Shown: positions 1-7,372 of the stretch, piece after piece
Position numbering within the stretch: position 1 is the first letter of the stretch
How the letters are laid out: each line of letters begins with the position of its first letter
NCBI RefSeq assembly: GCF_014652535.1
Contig: NZ_BMYZ01000001.1
Coordinates: 2,293,370-2,357,369, forward strand
DNA length: 64,000 nt
Source of the DNA: Cellvibrio zantedeschiae
GTDB taxonomy: Bacteria > Pseudomonadota > Gammaproteobacteria > Pseudomonadales > Cellvibrionaceae
Direction of reading: 5' to 3'
Notes under the pieces: model-generated
Seen by the model: the letters and a program-made list of their open reading frames with translations, nothing else
What the model was told of the DNA's origin: nothing
Databases searched by the model: none
Position numbers and translations under genes: made by a program

Positions 1-426
1 TGCTTCTGCTGGTCGGCTAACCAAATCGCCAAAACGACGAATGTGGGTGGATATATCATCCAGGTTGCGCGGCAAATCCAACAGCTCTACGCGAAAATTC
101 AACTGTTTTAATAACGCCCTGAGATCAGACGACGTAAAAGTGCCCGCCAAAACCAAATCAGGATTGCGCGGCACTATGTCTTCCGCAAGGCCACGATTTA
201 AATTGTATTTTTTTGCTTGCTCAGCCACCGATGAAAATTGTGGGTTCGCAGAGAGGTAATACAGTGAATCTACGCGTGCGGGCTCTACGAGCTTAATGAG
301 CAGTGCATCTAAACAAAGATTGATAGAAACGATACGTTGCGCGGTAACAACTTCCTCTGCACACGTAGCTTGAATGAAGGAAAAGAAGGTTAGCGCAAAA
401 GCCAGTACAAAACGTATATTGCGCAT
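1..426 (-). CDS. Periplasmic substrate-binding protein of an ABC transporter (BtuF/FepB-like), C-terminus outside window
   Basis: Only the first 142 codons are present; the gene runs off the left edge. I translated it by hand from the ATG at 426. The product opens with a Sec signal peptide (basic MRNIR, hydrophobic core, cleavage near residue 22 after an A-T-C-A stretch). A helical-backbone type binding domain follows: an early 'RIVSIN' strand, then 'NRGLAEDIVPRNPDLVLAG' near residues 83-101. That pattern is usual for vitamin B12 or ferric-siderophore binding proteins, where it forms the first lobe. The likely role is delivery of a cobalamin- or siderophore-like ligand to an inner-membrane permease, but the ligand cannot be told from this fragment. 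It is codirectional with the kinase upstream but separated from it by a hairpin. Confidence 0.75.
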   Translation of the reverse strand, partial: MRNIRFVLAFALTFFSFIQATCAEEVVTAQRIVSINLCLDALLIKLVEPARVDSLYYLSANPQFSSVAEQAKKYNLNRGLAEDIVPRNPDLVLAGTFTSSDLRALLKQLNFRVELLDLPRNLDDISTHIRRFGDLVSRPAEA

Positions 427-457
427 AAAAAGAATCACAGTGCAGGTGAGCGGTTAA

Positions 458-485
458 TTCAAGGCTAGCAATCACCAGCCTTGAA
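458..485 (-). terminator. Hairpin between the ROK kinase gene and the binding-protein gene
   Basis: A 9-bp perfect inverted repeat (TTCAAGGCT at 458-466, AGCCTTGAA at 477-485) with a 10-nt loop follows the kinase stop codon on the minus strand. The tail after the stem is only weakly T-rich, so it may be a weak terminator or an RNA-stabilising hairpin. Confidence 0.45.
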
Positions 486-500
486 CTCATTTGCGCTGGA

Positions 501-1409
501 TTATAACGGATTCAACCAAGCTGCGCCGCGCACTCCACTCGAATCACCGTGAACGGCTTGAACGATGGGTGTATCGCATTCAAAACCAAATACGTAATTA
601 CTCAGGAGTTGCGGAACGGTAGTGTAAATTTCTGCAATATTGGAAGCACCACCACCCAGCACGATAATGTCCGGATCCATAATATTGATCACTGCCGCCA
701 AACCACGCGCAAGCTGATCAAAGTAAGCGTCCAATACCTGGCGGGCATGGATTTCTTCTTTCGCGGCGCGCTCGGCAATTTCGTGGCCTTTTAATTTCAA
801 GCCAGTCACCATCTCGTAGGATTTGCACAAGCCAGTACCGGAAAGAAAAGTTTCCTGACAGCCGGATTTACCGCAGTAGCAAGGGCGCGCTTCCAATTCG
901 GAGTCGTGCGTCCAAGGCAAGGAGTTGTGCCCCCACTCCCCCGCTACACCATTTGGCCCAACAATGGGTTGGCCTTTAAAGGCTACACCGGCGCCGCAGC
1001 CGGTTCCCAAAATCCCTGCAAAAACGAGGTCAGACCCGCGACCTGCACCGTCAGTCGCTTCGGAAACCGCAAGGCAGTTCGCATCGTTAGTGACTTTTAC
1101 ATCTCGGCTCAAATGCGCGGAGAGATCTTTTTGGAAGGGCATTCCATTCAACCAAGTCGAATTGGCATTCTTAACAAAACCGGTTTTGCGCGAAATGGTT
1201 CCTGGAATGCCGATGCCTACAGGAATATTCTTCTGACCAGCGGCAGCTTCTGCTTGGGTGACAAGACTCCCGATGTCGCGCAAGGTTGCGGCGTAGTCGT
1301 CGCGAACCGTAGGTATGCGGGTGCGGAACAGCTCCTGACTACTGCCATTCAGCAAAATCACCTCAGTTTTGGTACCACCAAGGTCTATTCCAATTCGAAA
1401 ATCTGTCAT
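501..1409 (-). CDS. mak: ROK-family fructokinase (Mak-like)
   Basis: The 302-residue cytoplasmic sugar kinase closely resembles E. coli Mak over its whole length as I remember that sequence, including the C-terminal '[13 protein letters not shown]'. Mak phosphorylates fructose, and some other hexoses weakly, with ATP. Visible motifs are the phosphate loop D9-LGGTKTE, the catalytic Asp at 109 in 'TNDANC', the ROK zinc site made of H161 with the C177-x-C179-x4-C184 cluster, and '[10 protein letters not shown]' in the C-terminal half. Length is normal for the family. It stands alone, with no sugar transporter or operon partner beside it, and a hairpin follows it. Specificity for fructose is inferred from the Mak resemblance; N-acetylglucosamine or glucose kinases of the same family are less likely. 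Confidence 0.87.
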   Translation of the reverse strand: MTDFRIGIDLGGTKTEVILLNGSSQELFRTRIPTVRDDYAATLRDIGSLVTQAEAAAGQKNIPVGIGIPGTISRKTGFVKNANSTWLNGMPFQKDLSAHLSRDVKVTNDANCLAVSEATDGAGRGSDLVFAGILGTGCGAGVAFKGQPIVGPNGVAGEWGHNSLPWTHDSELEARPCYCGKSGCQETFLSGTGLCKSYEMVTGLKLKGHEIAERAAKEEIHARQVLDAYFDQLARGLAAVINIMDPDIIVLGGGASNIAEIYTTVPQLLSNYVFGFECDTPIVQAVHGDSSGVRGAAWLNPL

Positions 1410-1573
1410 TTTATGAAACCCGTTACATAGGAAAGGCGCGATTATAGGTTTTTGGCGTTACACAACGCAAATCACGGATTGCAAAGACCTTTTGCCTTTG
1501 CTGAATGGCCATTTAGATCATTTGCGCTACACTCATAGAAATCTTATAGATCCCTGACTCGATGTAGAAGCCT

Positions 1574-1942
1574 ATGACTCAAGAACGCCGTCGCTTTAGC
1601 CGAATTGATTTTGATGCCCGCGTGGAAATCGCGCAAGGTGATAAAAACTGGCAAGCACAACTATTGGATGTTTCACTAAAAGGTTTGTTGCTCGCTAAAC
1701 TTAGCCCCTACCAATTACAACCTAATACGCCCCTGCTCGTAAAAATTATATTGTCGGACCAAACCAGCATTGCCATGTCCACCCAAGTGGTGCATCAAAC
1801 ACTGGAGCAGTTGCATTTGGCTTGCGTGTCCATTGATATAGATAGCATCAGCCATTTGCGCCGCCTTATCGAACTCAATATCGGCGACGCTGCGGCGGCT
1901 GAACGTGAATTATCTGAATTGATTGCCAGTGCTGATAACTAA
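1574..1942 (+). CDS. PilZ domain protein (c-di-GMP effector), first of a tandem pair
   Basis: The 122-residue protein consists almost entirely of one PilZ domain. The N-terminal arginine motif is 'RRRFSR' (residues 5-10), matching RxxxR, and the second ligand motif is 'DVSLKG' near residues 34-39, matching D/NxSxxG. Both are needed for c-di-GMP binding in characterised PilZ proteins, so binding is likely. There is no signal peptide or membrane segment. A second PilZ gene follows 46 bp downstream in the same direction, suggesting co-transcription. The output partner (motility, polysaccharide synthesis or other) cannot be inferred from neighbours. Confidence 0.85.
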   Translation: MTQERRRFSRIDFDARVEIAQGDKNWQAQLLDVSLKGLLLAKLSPYQLQPNTPLLVKIILSDQTSIAMSTQVVHQTLEQLHLACVSIDIDSISHLRRLIELNIGDAAAAERELSELIASADN

Positions 1943-1988
1943 GTTTAATTACTAACTCAGCCTAAGGTGGATTATTGAGGTTAACCGC

Positions 1989-2327
1989 ATGAACTATGAT
2001 GACCGCAGAGCGAGCCCGCGCTACCCATTACGCGCCTTTGCTGAATTAGGTAGCTCAGATAGAGAATGGGCTGCTCACGTTTTGGATATTTCTTATTACG
2101 GCGCGCGCATTGCTCTACTGGATGAATACAATCTCTGCGCAGGCGATCCCATTCGTTTGCGTTTGGAAATTCCTGAAATGCAAGTTCCTGAAGGCATGCT
2201 GCCCTATTTGCATTTGGAGGGCACGCTCGTTCATCAACAAGAACATATGCTCGGCATTCAATACGAACCTGCAAGCGAATTGGACGCTGAATTGTTAAAA
2301 CAAATTCTCGCCAACCTTAATAAATAA
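1989..2327 (+). CDS. PilZ domain protein (c-di-GMP effector), second of a tandem pair
   Basis: This 112-residue single-domain PilZ protein has the arginine motif 'RRASPR' at residues 6-11 and the 'DISYYGA' loop near residues 35-41, both intact. A GAGG ribosome site lies just before the ATG. It is a diverged paralogue of the gene 46 bp upstream: the domain plan is shared but identity is low outside the motifs. The pair may be an old tandem duplication whose products bind c-di-GMP with different partners. Cytoplasmic; no further domain. Function beyond c-di-GMP binding is unknown. Confidence 0.85.
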   Translation: MNYDDRRASPRYPLRAFAELGSSDREWAAHVLDISYYGARIALLDEYNLCAGDPIRLRLEIPEMQVPEGMLPYLHLEGTLVHQQEHMLGIQYEPASELDAELLKQILANLNK

Positions 2328-2385
2328 TAACCATTCATAAATTACAGCTCATCCAACACATTTTACTCGCAGCGAGCGCGCAATT

Positions 2386-3813
2386 TTAACTTGCTACACG
2401 CACTGAAAATCGCCGCGCTAACGCAGTAACAACCAATGCAATTGCAATCAGGATTGTTGCAAGGGTAAACACCCAATGCATACCCGCCACTACAGCTTCT
2501 GAATGAATATCGCCCGCCCTTTTAACCCCATAGGCATAGACTGCGCCCATCACAGAAGCACCAGTGATCAACCCTAAATTACGCGAAAGATTCAACATGC
2601 CGGAAACCAAACCGCGTTGATCAGAAGTACCCGCGGCCATTACCGATGTGTTGTTAGCAACCTGAAACAGGGCATAGCCGACAGTCATGAGGATAAGCGG
2701 CGCTAAATAGCCCGCAATATGAGTTGGCATTATTACCAGCAGACTTGCACCAAGGAGCATGCCGACCAAACCAAGAATGCTTGTTGATTCCGTACCAAAC
2801 CTATCCACAATGCGGCCTGCGGGAACACCCGTAAGCGCGGAGACAATGGGGCCGGCGGACATCAAAAGCCCTGCCCCCGCAGCATTCAACCCCAGTGCTC
2901 CTGTTAAATAAAATGGTCCCACGACCAAGGTGGCCATAATCACTGTTGCAACCAAAGTGCTGCTAACAAATCCTGCGTTTAACAGTGGATTACGAAACAG
3001 CCCCAAGTGAACCAAAGGAGAGACTGCCCTTCTCTCAATTACGATAAAAACCCAAACACCTAAGGCTGCACCCATGAGCAAAGCAAGATTCACCAAACCA
3101 AAATTGCCATGCCCTAAGGTAACCGCCAACGAATAAAGCATCAGTGCAATCGCCAGTGATGAGATACCGCCAAGATCAAAATGCTGAGAATCAAAACGAG
3201 AACGTTCAGCAAGCGGGCGTTGCGACGGCAAGTAGCAATAAGCCATTACCAACGCGACAATCCCCAAGGACAAATTGATTAGAAAAATCGCCCGCCAGCC
3301 CAAGTAGGCAATCAACACTCCACCCAGTGAAGGGCCAAGTGCGGTGCCTATTGCAGACATAGTGCCCAGCAAACCCATTGCGCTACCGGCTTTATCCTTG
3401 GGAACAATATCGCCCACAAAGGCCATAGTCAGAGCCATCATAGCCGCCGCGCCAGCGCCTTGAATCAGACGAGCGCAGATCAGTAGCCACAAATCATTAG
3501 CCAAACCACATGCTACCGATGCAAGGCTAAACACAACCAATCCCATCAACAGCAAACGACGACGCCCCAGCAGGTCGCCCAAGCGCCCCATAGTTACCAC
3601 CAGCACGGTCATAGCGAGCAGGTAGGCGATGACCACCCATTGCACATTCTGAAAGGACGCGCTGAATGCTGAAGCCAATGTGGGCAAACCTATATTGGCG
3701 ATACTGGTTCCCAAAGACGACAGCAACATAATGAGCGCGAGGCTCGCTATTGCCCAAGATTTGGAAGACTTCTGCCCATGGTTTATTGATTGCTCTGCAC
3801 TAATCGAATTCAC
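2386..3813 (-). CDS. MFS multidrug exporter of the EmrB/QacA (DHA2) type
   Basis: The inner-membrane proton-coupled exporter has about 475 residues and around 14 predicted hydrophobic segments. The family motif A is clear ('GRLGDLLGRRRLLL' after the second helix). The motif C region of drug:H+ antiporters appears as 'GTALGPSLGGVL'. I chose the GTG at 3813 as start because AAGGGG lies at the right distance in front of it; the open frame extends six codons further to a TTG that would include that ribosome site. The gene diverges from a LysR regulator across a short intergenic region, the usual arrangement for an exporter controlled by its neighbour. Substrate unknown. Confidence 0.85.
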   Translation of the reverse strand: MNSISAEQSINHGQKSSKSWAIASLALIMLLSSLGTSIANIGLPTLASAFSASFQNVQWVVIAYLLAMTVLVVTMGRLGDLLGRRRLLLMGLVVFSLASVACGLANDLWLLICARLIQGAGAAAMMALTMAFVGDIVPKDKAGSAMGLLGTMSAIGTALGPSLGGVLIAYLGWRAIFLINLSLGIVALVMAYCYLPSQRPLAERSRFDSQHFDLGGISSLAIALMLYSLAVTLGHGNFGLVNLALLMGAALGVWVFIVIERRAVSPLVHLGLFRNPLLNAGFVSSTLVATVIMATLVVGPFYLTGALGLNAAGAGLLMSAGPIVSALTGVPAGRIVDRFGTESTSILGLVGMLLGASLLVIMPTHIAGYLAPLILMTVGYALFQVANNTSVMAAGTSDQRGLVSGMLNLSRNLGLITGASVMGAVYAYGVKRAGDIHSEAVVAGMHWVFTLATILIAIALVVTALARRFSVRVAS

Positions 3814-3845
3814 GATAAATCCCCTTCTCAATTCAAGATGAATTT

Positions 3846-3855
3846 ATCTTAAGAT
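3846..3855. promoter_or_regulatory. Candidate LysR-type operator between exporter and regulator
   Basis: A perfect 10-bp palindrome, ATCTTAAGAT, lies in the 131-bp intergenic region of the divergent MFS and LysR genes. The flanks fit the loose T-N11-A rule for LysR sites. The position, about 35 bp upstream of the exporter start, is suitable for control of the exporter. It is short enough to occur by chance. Confidence 0.35.
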
Positions 3856-3944
3856 CGCCTTTCGACAGGCGGAAGACGCAGCACTTGCAATTGATTAGTG
3901 CACACAGCGCCACACCAAAATACAAAGCATGCTAAAGTCAAAGC

Positions 3945-4838
3945 ATGACAACTCCCGATTTCAACCTACTGATTACCCTCGACGCCGTACTTGCCGAAGG
4001 CAGTGTGGTTAAAGCGGCACAACGCTTGGGCTTAAGTCCATCGGCCATGAGCCGCGCACTTGCTCGCCTACGGGAAACCACCGGCGACCCATTGTTGGTT
4101 CGCGCAGGGCGCGGGCTTGTACCCACCCCCAGAGCTATAGAGTTACGCGAGAGAGTCAGTTTACTGGTGCAAGAAACCACAAGCGTGTTACGCCCGGCAG
4201 AAACGCCGGATCTATCGCGATTGGAGCGGAGCTTTACCCTGCGCACCAGCGAAGGTTTTGTCGAAAACTTCGGTGCAGCACTACTCGCCCGCATCAACAC
4301 AGAAGCGCCCGGCGTGCGAATTTGCTTCTTGCAAAAACCCAATAAAGAAAGCAGTGCATTGCGCGATGGAAGTGTCGATTTGGAAACGGGTGTTATCGAT
4401 GAAACCACAGGCCCGGAGTTGCGCACACGCGCACTCTTTCGCGACCGGTTTATTGGTGTTGTCACTAATGGACATACGCTGTGCAATGAAAAAATAACAG
4501 CCGAAAATTATGCCGCGGGAAATCATATTCACGTATCGCGGCGCGGATTTGCAAAGGGACAAATTGACGATGCGCTTGAACTACTTGGATTGAAACGCAA
4601 TGTCGCAACTGTTGTGGGAGGTTTTGCAACGGCAATTGCACTGGCGCGCGCGTCAAAATTAATTGCAAATGTGCCAGAGCGTCACACCGGGAATTTGCGG
4701 GCGGGCATGTACACATTTCCACTGCCATTTGCGACACAAGAATTTACCGTCTCTATGATTTGGCACCCGAGAATGGATGCCGACCCGGTACACCGTTGGT
4801 TGCGCGGATTGTTGTTGGATATTTGCGCAGCGGAGTAA
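3945..4838 (+). CDS. LysR-family transcriptional regulator, divergent from the MFS exporter
   Basis: The 297-residue protein has the standard LysR layout: a winged helix-turn-helix at residues 5-64 ('LLITLDAVLAEGSVVKAAQRLGLSPSAMSRALARLR') and a periplasmic-binding-protein-like effector domain from about residue 90. The HTH carries the typical 'S-AMSRALARLRE' recognition helix. It reads away from the MFS exporter gene with 131 bp between the chosen starts, which suggests autoregulation and control of the exporter in response to a substrate of the pump. The 3' end lies 7 bp from the end of convergent radA. Effector unknown. Confidence 0.88.
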   Translation: MTTPDFNLLITLDAVLAEGSVVKAAQRLGLSPSAMSRALARLRETTGDPLLVRAGRGLVPTPRAIELRERVSLLVQETTSVLRPAETPDLSRLERSFTLRTSEGFVENFGAALLARINTEAPGVRICFLQKPNKESSALRDGSVDLETGVIDETTGPELRTRALFRDRFIGVVTNGHTLCNEKITAENYAAGNHIHVSRRGFAKGQIDDALELLGLKRNVATVVGGFATAIALARASKLIANVPERHTGNLRAGMYTFPLPFATQEFTVSMIWHPRMDADPVHRWLRGLLLDICAAE

Positions 4839-4845
4839 AAAACTT

Positions 4846-6219
4846 TTACAGAGCGCTGAGCGCTTCCTGCAAATTTTTTACGGCAATCACTTCAATACCT
4901 AAATTCTTTTCACGCGGTGCATTGCCAATAGGCACAATCGCTTTTTTGAAACCGTGTTTGGCAGCTTCACGCAAACGCTCCTGACCACTCGGTACAGGGC
5001 GAATTTCACCCGACAAACCCACCTCGCCAAACACCATTAAATCCTGCGGCAAAATTTTATCGCGAAAGCTGGATACAATTGCCAATAACACTGCAAGGTC
5101 AGCACTGGTTTCCATCACGCGAACACCGCCTACGACGTTCACAAACACATCCTGATCGCCCACCATAATTCCACCGTGGCGATGTAAAACTGCAAGCAAC
5201 ATAGACAAACGATTTTGATCCATACCCACCGCAACGCGGCGCGGATTACCAAGATGGCTGTCATCCACCAGCGCTTGTATTTCTATCAACAGTGGACGCG
5301 TGCCTTCCCACATCACCATCACAACAGAACCCGGTGCTGGGTCTTCCGCGCGTTGCAAAAATATTGCAGAGGGATTATTCACTTCGCGCATGCCCTGCTC
5401 GGTCATGGCGAAAACTCCCAATTCATTCACAGCACCGAAACGATTTTTGTTGCCGCGCAAAGTACGGAAGCGTGAATCGTTATCGCCTTCCAATAAAATC
5501 GAGCAATCAATCATGTGCTCCAAAACTTTTGGCCCCGCCAACGAACCATCTTTCGTCACATGGCCAACTAAAATAACCACAGTACCGGTTTGTTTTGCAA
5601 AGCGAGTTAAGTAAGCCGCGCTCTCGCGCACTTGTGACACAGAACCGGGCGCCGATGAAATATCTTCCATGTGCACCACTTGAATAGAATCCACCACCAT
5701 CACTTTAGGCGCGACTTGCTGCGCAGTTGCGCAAATGGTTTCTACATTGGTTTCGCTCAGCATTTGCAACTTATCTGTTGGCAAACCCAAACGTTGGGCA
5801 CGCATGGCAACCTGCTGTAAAGATTCTTCGCCCGTCACATAAAGAGCGTGCATATTGCGCGCAAGGAAACACAGAGTTTGCAACAACAAGGTACTTTTAC
5901 CCGCACCTGGGTTACCGCCAATTAATACAACAGAACCGGGAACAAAACCGCCGCCGAGTACGCGATCAAATTCGCTGGTACCGCTGGAAAAACGCGGTAC
6001 ATCGCCCAGCGCAATTTCAGCAAGAGTTTGTACATTATTACCCGTAGCGCCACCCGCATAGCCTTCAAATTTTGCGGAGCGATTGGTTGGAGTTGGCCCA
6101 AGGCGAACTTCAACAATGGAATTCCACGCACCGCACTCGGGGCACTGGCCTTGCCATTTTTTGAAATCTGCACCGCATTCATTACAGACAAATGCGCTAT
6201 TGGTTTTTTTTGTACTCAC
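4846..6219 (-). CDS. radA: DNA repair protein RadA
   Basis: RadA (457 residues) is a RecA-like ATPase/DnaB-like helicase that promotes branch migration of recombination intermediates. The sequence shows an N-terminal zinc finger (C12, C15, C26, C29), the Walker A motif 'GGNPGAGKST' at 101-110, the RadA-specific KNRFG motif at 258-262, and a C-terminal Lon-protease-like domain without protease function. Length is normal. The start is a GTG at 6219 with AGAGA ahead of it. The next gene upstream (a membrane sensor-like protein) is codirectional at 54 bp and may share a transcript. Confidence 0.97.
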   Translation of the reverse strand: MSTKKTNSAFVCNECGADFKKWQGQCPECGAWNSIVEVRLGPTPTNRSAKFEGYAGGATGNNVQTLAEIALGDVPRFSSGTSEFDRVLGGGFVPGSVVLIGGNPGAGKSTLLLQTLCFLARNMHALYVTGEESLQQVAMRAQRLGLPTDKLQMLSETNVETICATAQQVAPKVMVVDSIQVVHMEDISSAPGSVSQVRESAAYLTRFAKQTGTVVILVGHVTKDGSLAGPKVLEHMIDCSILLEGDNDSRFRTLRGNKNRFGAVNELGVFAMTEQGMREVNNPSAIFLQRAEDPAPGSVVMVMWEGTRPLLIEIQALVDDSHLGNPRRVAVGMDQNRLSMLLAVLHRHGGIMVGDQDVFVNVVGGVRVMETSADLAVLLAIVSSFRDKILPQDLMVFGEVGLSGEIRPVPSGQERLREAAKHGFKKAIVPIGNAPREKNLGIEVIAVKNLQEALSAL

Positions 6220-6273
6220 AACAATCTCTTTTCGATTAGATATGACAAGCTCAGGGGATGAGCAAATATAAAT

Positions 6274-7191
6274 TTATTTTTTATCCGTGAGTTTGAGGTA
6301 AACACCCAAACCTACCAGCATGGCGACTGCGGCGAACAACATCAAAACTGCATCGAACAAATGATCTGTTCCACCCAGCAGCGATTTAAACATTAACAAT
6401 AACGACTCAATCGACACCGCAATAACAATGGCTGCCATAAAGCGGCTGATGGTGCGGCGAATAGAACCTTCGTGGTGAATATCTTTGTGCAGCAAAACTT
6501 CTTCTTCGAGAATCGTTTTTCCCAAGTCAAAAATAGCGAGACCTAAAGTCACCAGAATAACGGTCCCGAATATTTGTATAGGTGCGTTGATGTGATCATG
6601 TACGACGTAATACATTTCCTTGCCGCCGTAATACAACAGCAAGCCAGAAACGGCGACCAACATTAAACCGATAATCGCATAGACTAATTGAAAAACTGGA
6701 TGCACCTTACGGCGCAGCTCATCGCCATTCAAAAAGGTAATCAGTTTTTCCAAATTGAAGTTGATGACAAGGAAACCAATTTTATTTTCTGCGGTGGTGT
6801 AGCGTTGTACCGCAGAAATCGCAAGTTGGTGAGTCGCGTTGGAAAGATAGGGCGAGGTTACTGTAGAAATTTTTTCGTTCTTCACCGCCTTGGTGTAATA
6901 AGCGCGGTTGCTACGGTCAGAACGCATACCAGGTTCGCTGCGTTTTGAATCGTCGATATCGGGCGCTGCTGCAGATACGGTTGTTTGCATACCGTGTTCG
7001 TCGAGGCAGTAAAGCAATTCCACGAAAGGATAAGATTTGTGCAAGCGCTCTACAGTTTTATGCAACTGCTCCTCATCTGATTCGAGCTTGCGTGGCATCA
7101 ATGCAGTAATAATAGAATCCAGCAAACGTTCAATTTGCGGTTGGTAATCTTCGTACTTGCGGAGCAGGTATAAATAATTGCGAGGTGTCAT
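6274..7191 (-). CDS. Membrane protein with a PDC/Cache-like sensor region and four C-terminal helices
   Basis: The product has 305 residues. The N-terminal half (about 1-165) is soluble and contains 'SNRAYYTKAV' and 'VTSPYLSNATHQLAISAVQ', features of PDC/Cache ligand-binding domains such as those in chemoreceptors. The C-terminal half has about four membrane segments (near 168-190, 205-225, 250-270 and 280-300). There is no N-terminal signal or preceding helix, so the topology of the Cache-like part is unclear. No kinase, GGDEF or methyl-accepting output is present. It lies 54 bp upstream of radA in the same direction. I recognise related proteins next to radA in other gammaproteobacteria but no established function. 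Confidence 0.6.
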   Translation of the reverse strand: MTPRNYLYLLRKYEDYQPQIERLLDSIITALMPRKLESDEEQLHKTVERLHKSYPFVELLYCLDEHGMQTTVSAAAPDIDDSKRSEPGMRSDRSNRAYYTKAVKNEKISTVTSPYLSNATHQLAISAVQRYTTAENKIGFLVINFNLEKLITFLNGDELRRKVHPVFQLVYAIIGLMLVAVSGLLLYYGGKEMYYVVHDHINAPIQIFGTVILVTLGLAIFDLGKTILEEEVLLHKDIHHEGSIRRTISRFMAAIVIAVSIESLLLMFKSLLGGTDHLFDAVLMLFAAVAMLVGLGVYLKLTDKK

Positions 7192-7316
7192 AACACGGTC
7201 TCAATATGGAATTTGTTTGAGTATAAAGAGATTTAATTTGCCGCAATAATACACAAGCTGGCTTGTTGTGACTGCATAAATTTAGCGAGGAATAAGCCAA
7301 TGCGATTCAATTGTTC

Positions 7317-7352
7317 AAAAAAAAGCCCGCCAATTTCAGGGCGGGCTTTTTT
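7317..7352 (-). terminator. Bidirectional intrinsic terminator downstream of the lipase
   Basis: GCCCGCC (7325-7331) pairs with GGCGGGC (7340-7346), with an A-tract before and a T-tract after, so it can work in both directions. It lies 20 bp beyond the lipase stop. Confidence 0.9.
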
Positions 7353-7372
7353 GGTGCAGTTACAGCGCTAGT

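Noticed and set aside
906..1430. A 174-codon open frame on the plus strand
   Set aside because: It lies fully inside mak on the other strand, has an atypical residue composition and no ribosome site.
3938..4486. A 182-codon minus-strand open frame
   Set aside because: It is the complement of the LysR gene, whose winged helix is unmistakable; composition is Ser/Arg-rich as expected for a shadow frame.
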